This document shows positions 1 through 8,791 of a stretch of DNA of 64,000 nucleotides, piece by piece. The first letter of the stretch is position 1. Each line of letters opens with the position of its first letter. The DNA comes from JAFGVL01 sp031553685 (GTDB taxonomy: Bacteria; Bacteroidota; Bacteroidia; Bacteroidales; Paludibacteraceae). Location: the NCBI GenBank assembly GCA_031553685.1, contig JAVBLE010000036.1, positions 1 through 64,000 on the forward strand. Direction: 5' to 3'. Below the pieces are notes generated by a model. The model made no database searches and was not told the DNA's origin. It saw only the letters and a list, made by a program, of their open reading frames with translations. Both the position numbers and the translations under genes were made by a program.

Positions 1-140
1 AGTACAGCAAAAGATATTGGAAAAGAATGCTCCTATTGCCGCTTGGAAAGAAATTTTAGCCGAGTTTATTATTTTATTTGAGAAAAGATGGTACATTAGC
101 TGATACTTTCCCCGTTGACACAGTTTAATGAACAGACCCC
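1..140 (+). mobile_element. Right end of an IS256 (Mutator)-family insertion sequence
   Basis: The first 103 bases encode a protein tail (PIAAWKEILAEF followed by FEKRW) that resembles the C-terminus of IS256-family transposases, which typically end in a W..IL.QF...FE.R pattern. It is followed by GTTGACACAGTTTAATGAAC and AGACCCC (about 113-140), which looks like the element's terminal inverted repeat. The left part lies outside the window, so the matching end and target duplication cannot be seen. The family call is by recollection of the C-terminal pattern. Confidence 0.55.
2..103 (+). CDS. Transposase C-terminal fragment, IS256-like (5' end outside window)
   Basis: An open frame enters from the left edge and stops with TGA at 101-103, giving about 33 residues. 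The tail has the hydrophobic/aromatic spacing of Mutator-type transposase C-termini. Only the last helix is present, so catalytic residues cannot be checked. It stops about 60 bases before the next gene, so that gene's original promoter or N-terminus may have been displaced by the insertion. Confidence 0.5.
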   Translation, partial: VQQKILEKNAPIAAWKEILAEFIILFEKRWYIS

Positions 141-161
141 ATTTTTTTTGCAGAGCTTGAG

Positions 162-1607
162 GTGATTTCCCTACATTTTTCGCTAAATGCATTATGGGTG
201 TATCTTAATATTTTTATCTTTGCAATCAAAATAAAAATAATCCCTTTGAAAAATTATCTGTTTCGCGTATTCCTTGCCTCTTTCTTGGTAATTATCATAC
301 TGCTACCGTTGTATTATCTGCCGCAGGCAAAGGTTTTCGGACTCGAACTGAAACCTATTGATATTTTGTCCGACTTGCGCACCGAAGACAGTACAGTCGT
401 GCTGCAACCGCCTCCGGCTATTGCCGATACTTGTCCGGCAGGATTTACCTGCATTGAGGATTATTCTGACCATAAAACTATCCTGAACAATTTCTTTGCT
501 GCGCTGGATCAATCCAATCAACGCACTGTCCGCATTGCCTTTTATGGCGATTCGTTTATCGAAGGCGATATTCTGACAGCCCATCTCCGCTCCTATTTTC
601 AGAATAAATTCGGCGGCTGTGGCGTTGGGTTTATGCCGCTCAACAACAGCGAAGCCGATGGACACCGCCGGACTATTATCCATTACTCGAAAGGTTTTGA
701 TACCCGGAATATTGTTCTGAATAATTTCAGAAGAGAGTTGCTTAGCATGGGCGGCAGTTATTACATTCCAACGCAAAATGTTTCGATAACTTATCAGGGC
801 AACAAGTATTTGGAACATTTGGACACTATTTCTTCGTTCCAGATTTTGTATATAAATAATTCGCGCGACGCTAAAATCAATTACCGTATCAACGGCAGCG
901 AAGCACAAACCTTGGTGTTGAGTTCGGGCAGTGGCGTGCAAAAACAAGTCGTAACCGGAAACATTGGGAAAATAACTTTATCTGTTCCCGATTCTGCCCG
1001 CGTAACTTTTTTGGGTGCTTATCTGGATGGAAAGACAGGTGTTTGTGTGGACAATTATAGCATGCGTAGCCATTCGGGCATGCGCTTGTTGGAAATTCCG
1101 GTAAGCAATATGCGCCAAACCGATTCATTATTAAATTACGATCTTATTTTCCTTGAATATGGTTTAAATGTGATTGAACGCAAGCGCAGCAACTACAAAG
1201 CGTATCAAGACCAAATGAATAAAGTGATTGCCAACCTGAAAGCGGCTTTTCCTCGTGCAGGCATTGTGATTGTGGGCGTAGGCGATCGCAGTTGCAAGGA
1301 AAACGGCAAGTATGTAACCATGCCCGGCGTATTGCACATGATAAACGCCCAACGCGAGATGGCGCAAACCTCTAAGATTGCTTTCTGGGACATGTTTACC
1401 GGCATGGGTGGACTTAATTGCATGGACAGCCTTGTGTGCTGTTCGCCACCGAAAGCCAACAAAGATTACACGCACATTACCAACAAAGGAGGCGAATTTA
1501 TTGCCGATATTCTTTTCCGCTCCATGATGGCTCAAAAGGATATTTATGACAAAAAACAAGCGGCAAAATTGGAAGAAGAAAAGAGAAAGGCAGAGAAAAG
1601 AAAATAA
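162..1607 (+). CDS. Membrane-anchored SGNH/GDSL-family hydrolase
   Basis: Predicted esterase or O-acetyl transfer partner of the SGNH fold. One hydrophobic segment near residues 30-54 anchors the protein, leaving the catalytic domain outside the cytoplasm. Block I is FYGDSFIEGD with nucleophile Ser about 131; block V is DYTH with Asp about 435 and His about 438; EYGLN looks like the Gly/Asn block. The tail is Lys/Glu-rich. The GTG start at 162 is uncertain: an in-frame TTG at 246 just before the membrane segment is an alternative, and an IS256-like end lies about 20 bases upstream, so the true N-terminus may have been altered. A second SGNH gene and an MBOAT acyltransferase follow on the same strand, a pairing known for O-acetylation of surface polysaccharides. 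Substrate unknown. Confidence 0.8.
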   Translation: MISLHFSLNALWVYLNIFIFAIKIKIIPLKNYLFRVFLASFLVIIILLPLYYLPQAKVFGLELKPIDILSDLRTEDSTVVLQPPPAIADTCPAGFTCIEDYSDHKTILNNFFAALDQSNQRTVRIAFYGDSFIEGDILTAHLRSYFQNKFGGCGVGFMPLNNSEADGHRRTIIHYSKGFDTRNIVLNNFRRELLSMGGSYYIPTQNVSITYQGNKYLEHLDTISSFQILYINNSRDAKINYRINGSEAQTLVLSSGSGVQKQVVTGNIGKITLSVPDSARVTFLGAYLDGKTGVCVDNYSMRSHSGMRLLEIPVSNMRQTDSLLNYDLIFLEYGLNVIERKRSNYKAYQDQMNKVIANLKAAFPRAGIVIVGVGDRSCKENGKYVTMPGVLHMINAQREMAQTSKIAFWDMFTGMGGLNCMDSLVCCSPPKANKDYTHITNKGGEFIADILFRSMMAQKDIYDKKQAAKLEEEKRKAEKRK

Positions 1608-1905
1608 CTCACAAAGAACAATTCTTCCTTTTGTGAACTTTGTGGGAATAAAATAAAAAATTGAATATCCGCAATTACTCACAGATAATTATTTCTGGTG
1701 TTCGTGATGCTTCGCTATTAGTAATAAAATGCAAAACTTCGTTTTTTCTATACTAAAACGCGAAGACGCAATGGCACAAAGACGCTAAGATTTTTTTTCT
1801 TTGCGTCGTTGCGACTTAGCGACTTAGCGTTTTGGTACATAAAGCGTAGCTTTTAGTTTGAATGAGCATTGTGCTGAATGCAGATATACATAAATAAAAA
1901 AGAAT
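1608..1905. repeat. Intergenic spacer with an imperfect palindromic repeat
   Basis: No gene is seen. Around 1753-1840 there is an imperfect inverted repeat: AAAACGCGAAGACGC and CAAAGACGCTAAG on one side, TTTGCGTCGTTGCGACTTAG and CGACTTAGCGTTTTGGT on the other. Such Lys/Arg-like GACGC/AAGACGCTAAG motifs look like dispersed non-coding repeats; a second copy was not found in this window. Confidence 0.4.
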
Positions 1906-3120
1906 ATGCTCAAAAATATTTCATATAATATACATAAATCGTTATTAATTATAACATTTCTTTGGTTGTATGCCGGTTCGTATTCTGTTTTGGCAGCGCA
2001 GGAATTGATGACAACCCCTCCCCCTTCATTTATCAATATGAATGAAAATAATATCATAGACCCTTACAACTCTTTGACGCCGGTAATGGAGCATTTGCAC
2101 AATATTCAAAATCAGAAGCGCGGGCAAATGTCAATCCTGCATATCGGCGACTCACATATACAGGCAGGCATTTCGATACGGGTGATACGCAACCATTTCC
2201 AGCAAACATTCGGGAATGCAGGGCGTGGCTTGGTGGCTCCGCTCAAACTTATCGGCACCAACCAACCAAACGACTACACCATACAATCGCACAACGCATG
2301 GGCAGGCAACCGGTGTGTCCTGCGTAATGCTCCTAACACAAACGGTATTTGCGGAATTACGGCAACTACGATAGATACTTCGTACACGCTCGATATTGCG
2401 CTGAAATCCAAAAATATTATTGATAGTTTTGACAAAGTTGTTATTTTTCATGAAAACATAACCGATATAAAAACCGATAGCATTCGTGGTAATTTTATCC
2501 GCCTTTCGGACAATGTTTGCGAAATAAACTTGGATACTTGCACCAGTCACCTAAAGTTACAGCAAGCCCATAGTTATTTTCCAACAAATATTTACGGTTT
2601 CAGCTTGGAAAACAGCACGCCCGGCGTTCGCTATCACAGCGTTGGGGTAAATGGGGCGCAATACATCAATTATGCTACACAACCATTTTTTATAAAGCAA
2701 ACAGCCGTTTTGCACCCCGAATTGATTGTGATTTCGCTTGGTACAAACGAAGCCTACGGGCGAACGCTCAATACCGAAACTGTTTACCGGCAAATTGATT
2801 CGTTAGTAACGGCTTTACAGCGCGAAAATCCGAATGCCAAATTCCTGCTTGCCACACCCATCGAGAGTTTGAAAAAAGCAAGAAAAGGCTTTGTAGTTAA
2901 TCCACATGTCGAAATGGTGCGCAATACCATTATCCAATATGCGTATGACAGGCATTTGGCGTTTTGGGATTTATTTGCCGTAGCCGGTGGACAACGAAGC
3001 GGCATGAAATGGAAAAGCAACAACCTGATGGCAAAGGATGGTGTTCACTTTACAACAGCGGGTTACGAGCTGCAAGGCGAATTGTTTTTTGAAGCGTTTA
3101 TGAAACTGTATAACAGGTAA
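1906..3120 (+). CDS. Exported SGNH/GDSL-family hydrolase
   Basis: Second SGNH-fold hydrolase of the cassette. An N-terminal signal sequence (residues about 10-31, hydrophobic, ending near VLAAQ) is followed by block I HIGDSHIQ with Ser about 83, block III SLGTNEAYG, and block V DGVHFT with Asp 378 and His 381. All catalytic blocks are therefore present. It lies 298 bases after the first SGNH gene and upstream of the MBOAT gene, which suggests that it works on acyl groups of an extracytoplasmic glycan. The two SGNH proteins are only distantly alike, so they probably have distinct roles. Substrate unknown. Confidence 0.82.
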   Translation: MLKNISYNIHKSLLIITFLWLYAGSYSVLAAQELMTTPPPSFINMNENNIIDPYNSLTPVMEHLHNIQNQKRGQMSILHIGDSHIQAGISIRVIRNHFQQTFGNAGRGLVAPLKLIGTNQPNDYTIQSHNAWAGNRCVLRNAPNTNGICGITATTIDTSYTLDIALKSKNIIDSFDKVVIFHENITDIKTDSIRGNFIRLSDNVCEINLDTCTSHLKLQQAHSYFPTNIYGFSLENSTPGVRYHSVGVNGAQYINYATQPFFIKQTAVLHPELIVISLGTNEAYGRTLNTETVYRQIDSLVTALQRENPNAKFLLATPIESLKKARKGFVVNPHVEMVRNTIIQYAYDRHLAFWDLFAVAGGQRSGMKWKSNNLMAKDGVHFTTAGYELQGELFFEAFMKLYNR

Positions 3121-3254
3121 TATTTTACACGGAGTAAACACTCTTTGTTAGATGTTATATTAAGTTTCAGATAGAATTTATTGATATATTTTTATTGATA
3201 AATAAATAGATTGGTTCGTGCCTGAAAAGATAAAAGACAAGAGATAAAAGCGAC

Positions 3255-3457
3255 TTTAATACATGACAAAAAATAAAAGAACAATACAAAATCAAAAAAA
3301 AGTGCCGTCATTGCGGGCTTGACCCGCAATCGCAAAAGACTCATTAATATTGCTTTTGCGATGTCTCCACGACACTCCTCGTACCTCGTCGTTTTGGTCG
3401 ACATGACGGCACTTTTTATTGATTTATATAACAAATTTGATTTTTGTCATGTACTAA
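3255..3457. repeat. MITE-like palindromic element, family 1, copy A
   Basis: About 200 bases bounded by inverted TTTAATACATGACAAAAA and TTTTTGTCATGTACTAAA. Inside lie GTGCCGTCATTGCGGGCTTG and, inverted, GTCGACATGACGGCAC. A second copy with the same ends and interior (AAAGAACAATACAAA, GATGTCTCCACGACACTCCT) occurs at 36683-36921. No coding capacity; it lies between the second SGNH gene and the MBOAT gene. Confidence 0.75.
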
Positions 3458-3571
3458 AAAAGAGACAGAAAAGTGGCTCTTCATCTTGTCAATTTATGTC
3501 TATATTCTCAAATCTTTACTCTTTTGTCTAAAAATAAAAGTATAGATGACTTCATAAAAAACAACGCAAAT

Positions 3572-5044
3572 ATGATAGATAAAATACTCGAACTTTTAAA
3601 ATATACTCAAAATGAACCATTGCTTTTCAGTAGTGGTTTATTCCTGTTTGTTTTCCTGTTTTTTTCGTTGGGATATTATTTTTTGCGGAAAAATATCACC
3701 GGAAAAATTATTTATGTAATCCTTTTCTCGTGGTATTTTTATTACAAATCGAGCGGATTTTTCTTTTTACTGCTGATATTTACCACCACCAGCGATTTCC
3801 TGCTGGGAAAATACATTGCTCAAGCCTCCAAACAATCGTTGAAAAAGCTGTTTGTAGTGTTAAGTGTGGTTATCGATTTAGGATTTCTGGTTTATTTCAA
3901 ATATACTAATTTCTTTGCCGAAACCTTTTGCAGCCTCACAGGACAGGCTTTTCACAAGTTTGATATTTTCTTGCCCATCGGGATTTCTTTCTTTACCTTC
4001 CAATCGCTTACTTACACCATCGATATTTACCGTGGCAACCTGAAACCGGTAAAAAATTGGATCGACTATGCTTTCTTCGTGTCATTTTTCCCGCTTATCA
4101 TGGCAGGACCCATTACGCGTGCCAAAGCTTTGTTACCACAAATACGCAAACCGGCATTTATCTCCAAAAAAATGCTCGGGCAAGCACTTTTCCTGATTGC
4201 TATCGGGCTGTTTAAAAAAGCGGTCATTTCGGATTATATCAGCACTAATTTTGTGGATCGGATTTTCGACAACCCATCCCTGTACTCCGGTATGGAAAAC
4301 CTGTTGGGTGCGTATGGCTACACACTGCAAATTTATTGCGACTTCTCGGGATATTCGGATATGGCTATCGGGCTTGCCTTGCTGCTTGGTTTCCAAGTAG
4401 GTCCCAACTTCGATTCGCCTTATAAATCGAGAAACATTACCGAATTTTGGCGGCGTTGGCATATTTCGCTATCCAGCTGGTTGCGCGATTATTTGTACAT
4501 CTCGCTCGGTGGCAATCGTAAAGGGAAATTTCGCGCCTATCTTAACCAAATTCTAACTATGTTACTGGGAGGTCTGTGGCATGGGGCTTCGCTTCGCTAT
4601 ATTATTTGGGGAGCTTTGCACGGTGTAGCTCTTGTGGTGCATAAAATGTATATGCAAATTTTCAATATCGACCCGAAAACACACCGCCCCACAGCGTTAC
4701 GGAAAATTATCAGTATTGTGTTTACATTTCACTTTGTAACTTTTTGCTGGATATTTTTCAAAGCGGATAGCATGGAAACAGCATTAGCTGTTGTTCGTCA
4801 AATAGTTACAAATTTACATCCTGAATTACTGCTCAATATTCTTCGTGATTATCATATAGTAATGTCATTTATGGCACTTGGTTTTGTGCTTCATTTCGTG
4901 CCGTTGCGCCTCGAACAAAAAGTGCAAAGCGGCGTGGTAAAATCACCGTTTATTGTACAAATCCTGCTTCTTGTCTTGATTATTATTATTGTATTTCAAG
5001 TAAAATCTGCCGATGTGCAACCGTTTATTTATTATCAATATTAG
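3572..5044 (+). CDS. MBOAT-family membrane-bound O-acyltransferase (AlgI/DltB-like)
   Basis: Polytopic acyltransferase of about 490 residues that moves acyl groups, usually acetyl, across the membrane onto a glycan. Family signatures are EFWRRWHISLSSWLRDYLYI, the glycine-rich GGNRKGKFR, and GGLWHGAS with the conserved MBOAT histidine. Around ten hydrophobic segments are spread over its length. I chose the ATG at 3572 (MIDKILELL) rather than the GTG at 3473 because it matches the usual start of Bacteroidota homologues, and the upstream part overlaps a repeat. Two SGNH hydrolases upstream complete a typical O-acylation cassette. A shared terminator separates it from convergent purU. Confidence 0.93.
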   Translation: MIDKILELLKYTQNEPLLFSSGLFLFVFLFFSLGYYFLRKNITGKIIYVILFSWYFYYKSSGFFFLLLIFTTTSDFLLGKYIAQASKQSLKKLFVVLSVVIDLGFLVYFKYTNFFAETFCSLTGQAFHKFDIFLPIGISFFTFQSLTYTIDIYRGNLKPVKNWIDYAFFVSFFPLIMAGPITRAKALLPQIRKPAFISKKMLGQALFLIAIGLFKKAVISDYISTNFVDRIFDNPSLYSGMENLLGAYGYTLQIYCDFSGYSDMAIGLALLLGFQVGPNFDSPYKSRNITEFWRRWHISLSSWLRDYLYISLGGNRKGKFRAYLNQILTMLLGGLWHGASLRYIIWGALHGVALVVHKMYMQIFNIDPKTHRPTALRKIISIVFTFHFVTFCWIFFKADSMETALAVVRQIVTNLHPELLLNILRDYHIVMSFMALGFVLHFVPLRLEQKVQSGVVKSPFIVQILLLVLIIIIVFQVKSADVQPFIYYQY

Positions 5045-5050
5045 ATAAAT

Positions 5051-5090
5051 CAAAAGCGCAATTACCAAAAATTGATAATTGCGCTTTTGG
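5051..5090. terminator. Bidirectional hairpin terminator between MBOAT gene and purU
   Basis: CAAAAGCGCAATTA pairs with TAATTGCGCTTTTG around a short loop; A-rich and T-rich flanks suit termination of both convergent genes. Confidence 0.8.
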
Positions 5091-5109
5091 TTACAAATGT
5101 AATCATTGA

Positions 5110-5976
5110 TCAATCAAAAACCACAGTCCGGTTATCGTACGCCAAAATCCGGTGCTCAAGATGTAAAGCTACCCCACGGGAAAGTACAATTTTTTCCAGA
5201 TCGCGTCCTTTAAGGATTAATTTGTCAATGGTATCTTTGTGGGTAATGTGCGCTACATCTTGCTCGATGATTGGTCCTGCATCAAGGTCGGCGGTAACAT
5301 AATGGCTTGTGGCACCAATTAATTTCACTCCTCTTGCATGAGCGGCGTGATAAGGTTTTGCACCCACAAATGCAGGCAAAAACGAATGGTGAATATTGAT
5401 TATAGCATTGGGATAATGTGCTGTAAACTCATTGCTCAACACCTGCATATAGCGCGCCAACACAATACAATCAACATTATGCTTGTGAAGCAACGCCAGT
5501 TCGGCAGCTTCCTGTTCGGCTTTATTATCTTTATTTATAGGGAAATAATGATAGGGTATATCAAAATTTTGAGCTACATGTTCCATATCCGGATGATTGC
5601 TGATAATAAGCGGAATTTCGACACTCCATTCGCCAGCTGAATATCGCGCCAGAATATCATACAAACAATGCGACATCTTAGATACAAACACCGCCATGCG
5701 AGGTTTTATATCTTTAAAATAAAGCGAGAAATTCATATCCAATCGGTGAGCTATCAGCGTCGAGAAATATTCTTCGATTTTTTGGCGCGGTATTTCAAAG
5801 TGTGTCAAATCCCATTCTACACGCATAAAAAATAGTTTTTCTTCTTGATTTACCCATTGGTCAAGATGTAAAATATTTCCTTTATTAGTATTGATAAATT
5901 CAGTTACAGTTGCCAAAATTCCTTGCCTGTCAGGGCAATGGATCAACAATATGGCTGTATTATTATTTGCCTCCAT
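5110..5976 (-). CDS. purU: Formyltetrahydrofolate deformylase
   Basis: Hydrolyses 10-formyltetrahydrofolate to formate and tetrahydrofolate, balancing one-carbon pools and supplying formate to purine synthesis. An N-terminal ACT domain (about residues 8-90, starting LLIHCPDRQGILA) precedes a formyltransferase-fold catalytic domain with NIHHSFLPAF (Asn/His) and SHYVTADLDAGPIIEQD (catalytic Asp). The length of 288 residues is normal for PurU. The start at 5976 (MEANNN) is preferred over the ATG seven codons upstream because the ACT domain begins right after it. It is separated from the upstream gene by a palindromic repeat at 6062-6194. Confidence 0.93.
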   Translation of the reverse strand: MEANNNTAILLIHCPDRQGILATVTEFINTNKGNILHLDQWVNQEEKLFFMRVEWDLTHFEIPRQKIEEYFSTLIAHRLDMNFSLYFKDIKPRMAVFVSKMSHCLYDILARYSAGEWSVEIPLIISNHPDMEHVAQNFDIPYHYFPINKDNKAEQEAAELALLHKHNVDCIVLARYMQVLSNEFTAHYPNAIINIHHSFLPAFVGAKPYHAAHARGVKLIGATSHYVTADLDAGPIIEQDVAHITHKDTIDKLILKGRDLEKIVLSRGVALHLEHRILAYDNRTVVFD

Positions 5977-6061
5977 ATACTTCTCTTTTTTTTGCAAAAA
6001 TAATAAAAAACAGACGAGAATATGCTGTTTTGCATATTCTCGTCCAGAAAGATTATTTCTG

Positions 6062-6194
6062 GCATTGTTAATTTAGTATAGTTGATGGCAATTGTCATTG
6101 CGGGCTTGACCCGCAATCTTCTATTGATAGAGAGATGCTGAATCAAGTTCAGCATGACGAAAAACGAGAAAATCCATACTAAATTAACAATACC
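6062..6194. repeat. Palindromic intergenic element, family 2, copy A
   Basis: Bounded by GCATTGTTAATTTAGTATAG and, inverted, ATACTAAATTAACAATACC. The interior carries GTCATTGCGGGCTTGACCCG and GATGCTGAATCAAGTTCAGC. A copy in opposite orientation is at 54544-54675. Non-coding; small ORFs crossing it are artefacts. Confidence 0.75.
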
Positions 6195-6208
6195 TATTTT
6201 TTAATTAA

Positions 6209-6991
6209 TCAAAATAACACGCCAAGGCATATTTCAAATGCATTTGGTGAGAATTTAATTGATTCATTATAGGGTTTCGGATCTATATCCGGATTTTTAA
6301 GATTTAAAGTATGAGATGCATCACTCATACTATCAGAATAAAAATAACTGCGGGTAAGTGTCCCTTTGTAATTAAGTTTTCCGGTAATTATCATACCTCT
6401 CAGATTGTATTCGGCACCAATTCCCAGATTATACAATCCCCTGAAAGGCATTATAGTATAGTCAAAGCTATCGTTCTCATAATTCTCGCCCGAAGGAGCA
6501 TCGTCGCGGGTTGCCCGACCATTGAAGTCGATACCAAAACCAAGCCCCATGTGAGCGGTAAAGTGAAAGTCTTTTATTACTTCAGGTGTTCTAAGTTTTA
6601 ACCCGATTGGAACTTCCACTTCGGTTAATTCGTAAGTAATATTTTCGGTTCCTCCTGTATTTGGGGTTCCTGTCAGTTTTCCGCCAAAGGTATTAAAGTG
6701 TAATCCTGTAGCTAAAGCAATTGTGCGTGTGAAGTTGTAATCGAAATTCAATCCAAAGTTTAATTTCACATTAGATCCGTCAGATTCAATCTGGTCATTT
6801 TTGATACCCAACCAAGTAATAGCCGGCGAAACTTCAATCCCAAAATTAAATTTTGGATTATCTTCAACTTTCGGTGCTGGTGCTGGCGCTGGTGTAGCTT
6901 GTGCCGGAGGAGGTGTTGTTACCGGGGTTTGCGCCCAAAGTCCCTGCAATGCGATTGTCAATGCAGCAATAAAAAGAATAATTTTCTTCAT
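6209..6991 (-). CDS. Outer-membrane beta-barrel protein (PorT/OmpW-like fold)
   Basis: A signal peptide (MKKIILFIAALTIALQ, cleavage near WAQ) is followed by a Pro/Ala-rich linker (residues about 23-42) and about 215 residues of alternating beta-strand pattern ending in the aromatic residue F, typical of outer-membrane barrels. Strand-like segments include FNFGIEVSPAITW and AEYNLRGMIITGKLNY. It starts 12 bases after the ACT-domain gene, so it is the last gene of the paaK operon or co-transcribed by read-through. No specific function can be inferred. Confidence 0.75.
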   Translation of the reverse strand: MKKIILFIAALTIALQGLWAQTPVTTPPPAQATPAPAPAPKVEDNPKFNFGIEVSPAITWLGIKNDQIESDGSNVKLNFGLNFDYNFTRTIALATGLHFNTFGGKLTGTPNTGGTENITYELTEVEVPIGLKLRTPEVIKDFHFTAHMGLGFGIDFNGRATRDDAPSGENYENDSFDYTIMPFRGLYNLGIGAEYNLRGMIITGKLNYKGTLTRSYFYSDSMSDASHTLNLKNPDIDPKPYNESIKFSPNAFEICLGVLF

Positions 6992-7003
6992 AACAAATAA
7001 TAT

Positions 7004-7429
7004 TTAAAGTTTATATAATTCATTAGCAGCCACCAAAGCTACTTTATTTTCTTGTAAAACTCGCAAACAATCATCCAGTTTATCAGGACGGATAATTACA
7101 TTGGCACTCTTTCCTTCGGAAAAAGCATACATATAATCGATGTATACGCCATTGTCGCCCAGCAGTTGAAGTATGTTTGCCAGTCCACCCGGCTCGTTGG
7201 GCACAACAATACAAATAACATCGGTAAGCGAGGCGGCAAAACGGTTTTCTTTCAGTAGAGACAATGCTCGTTCAGGTTCGGATACAATAACTCTCAAAAT
7301 ACCAAAATCAGTGCTTTCGGCTAAGCTAAAAGCTGACATGTTAATGCCTGCAGTTCCCAAAATACGGGTTAAATCGGTCAAATTTCCTGTTTTATTTTCA
7401 AGAAAAATAGATAATTGTTTAGTAAGCAT
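7004..7429 (-). CDS. Tandem ACT-domain protein
   Basis: A 141-residue protein made of two ACT domains (about 4-70 and 72-140; ISIFLENKTGNLTDLTRIL and the Gly-rich VVPNEPGGLANILQLLGDNG). ACT domains bind amino acids or related small ligands. In Bacteroidota this type of protein commonly sits next to phenylacetate-CoA ligase, as here, with only 5 bases between the genes, so a regulatory role for that enzyme or for aryl-acid metabolism is likely. It has no catalytic domain. Confidence 0.85.
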   Translation of the reverse strand: MLTKQLSIFLENKTGNLTDLTRILGTAGINMSAFSLAESTDFGILRVIVSEPERALSLLKENRFAASLTDVICIVVPNEPGGLANILQLLGDNGVYIDYMYAFSEGKSANVIIRPDKLDDCLRVLQENKVALVAANELYKL

Positions 7430-7434
7430 CTTTT

Positions 7435-8733
7435 TTACAATTTTCGTTTATCATTTACGCGTTTGGCTTTCCCTTGACTTCGTTCAATCGAACGAGGTTC
7501 CATCAGTTTGATGTCAGGTTGAATACCCAACACACTTTGTAATTTGTGTGCAACACGCTTCTTCAGTTCTATCATTTTGGGTATTTCGTCCGAGAAATAG
7601 TTTTCTTTTACTTCCACCTGCACTTCCATGGTATCCATATTATTAATACGGTCAACTTCGATAAAGTAATGCGGTTCGAGTTCAGGAAGTTCGCATATAA
7701 CGGACTCAACCTGAGATGGAAATACATTTACTCCTCGAATAATCAACATATCGTCGCTACGACCCAAAATGCGTCCCATACGAACAGCGGTACGACCACA
7801 TTCACAGGTTTCATAATTCAAACTTGTCAAATCGCGCGTACGAAAACGCAACAATGGCATTCCTTCTTTGGTTATTGTACTAAATACTAATTCTCCTACT
7901 TCACCGTGTGGCATTTGCTCGCCGGTTTCGGGATTGATTATTTCGGGATAAAAATGGTCTTCGCAAAGGTGCGTACCGTTTTGGCACGAACATTCGTATC
8001 CTACCCCGGGACCGATTATTTCGGTCAATCCGTAAATATCGTATGCCTTGATACCCATTTTCTTTTGGAGTTCCTGGCGCATTTCTTCTGTCCAAGGCTC
8101 AGCTCCAAAAATTCCTACTTTAAGGTGGAATTCATCCCGATTATATTCCGATTTTTCCATCGCTTCTGCCAGGTACAATGCATACGAAGGCGTACAAGCC
8201 AATGCTTTGGCACCAAGATCATGCATGAGCATAATTTGCTTTTCGGTATTTCCGCTCGAAGTAGGAACGACGGTTCCGCCAATAGTTTCGGCAGCGGCAT
8301 GCGCACCCAATCCTCCTGTAAATAGTCCGTAACCGTATGATATTTGTATTACATCGTTTTTTCCCAAGCCGTAAGCTGTAAAACAACGGGCTCCTACTTC
8401 TTTCCAAATATCCAAATCTTTGCGCGTATAGCCTACTACAACAGGCTTTCCTGTTGTGCCTGACGAAGCGTGCACACGAACAATTTCAGACATTGGCGAC
8501 GACAATAATCCAAACGGATAATAGTCGCGTAAGTCTTTTTTAGAGGTAAATGGTAGCTTTACAATATCGTCAATTGTTTGAATGTCATGAGGTGTAATAC
8601 CCGCTTCCTGCATCCGCTGGCGATATGGCTCACAATTATAATATACCCGTTCAACTGTTTCACACAACCGCTTTCCTTGCAACTCACGCATCTTATCGCG
8701 CGACAAACATTCGATAGTCTGATTCCAAATCAT
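7435..8733 (-). CDS. paaK: Phenylacetate-CoA ligase
   Basis: AMP-forming ligase that activates phenylacetate (or a related aryl acid) to its CoA thioester in the cytoplasm. Visible motifs are the P-loop-like HASSGTTGKPVVVGYT, YGLTEIIGPGVGYEC, and the C-terminal GRSDDMLIIRGVNVFPSQVE, which marks the PaaK C-terminal domain. The 432-residue length is normal. In anaerobic Bacteroidota this enzyme usually works with indolepyruvate ferredoxin oxidoreductase in aromatic amino acid metabolism, but no iorAB is seen here. It heads a paaK-ACT-barrel operon; a -7 box at 8757-8764 gives a very short leader. Confidence 0.92.
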   Translation of the reverse strand: MIWNQTIECLSRDKMRELQGKRLCETVERVYYNCEPYRQRMQEAGITPHDIQTIDDIVKLPFTSKKDLRDYYPFGLLSSPMSEIVRVHASSGTTGKPVVVGYTRKDLDIWKEVGARCFTAYGLGKNDVIQISYGYGLFTGGLGAHAAAETIGGTVVPTSSGNTEKQIMLMHDLGAKALACTPSYALYLAEAMEKSEYNRDEFHLKVGIFGAEPWTEEMRQELQKKMGIKAYDIYGLTEIIGPGVGYECSCQNGTHLCEDHFYPEIINPETGEQMPHGEVGELVFSTITKEGMPLLRFRTRDLTSLNYETCECGRTAVRMGRILGRSDDMLIIRGVNVFPSQVESVICELPELEPHYFIEVDRINNMDTMEVQVEVKENYFSDEIPKMIELKKRVAHKLQSVLGIQPDIKLMEPRSIERSQGKAKRVNDKRKL

Positions 8734-8756
8734 TTTTTATAATAAAATTTACCGCA

Positions 8757-8764
8757 CAAAGGTA
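8757..8764 (-). promoter_or_regulatory. Bacteroidota -7 box for paaK
   Basis: TACCTTTG on the minus strand matches TAnnTTTG and lies 24 bases before the paaK start codon. Confidence 0.6.
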
Positions 8765-8791
8765 AAAAAAGTATAGCAACAACAAAATACT

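Noticed and set aside
5943..6155. Small frame MLNLIQHLSI... near purU
   Set aside because: Runs through the family 2 palindrome; such peptides are common artefacts of this repeat type.
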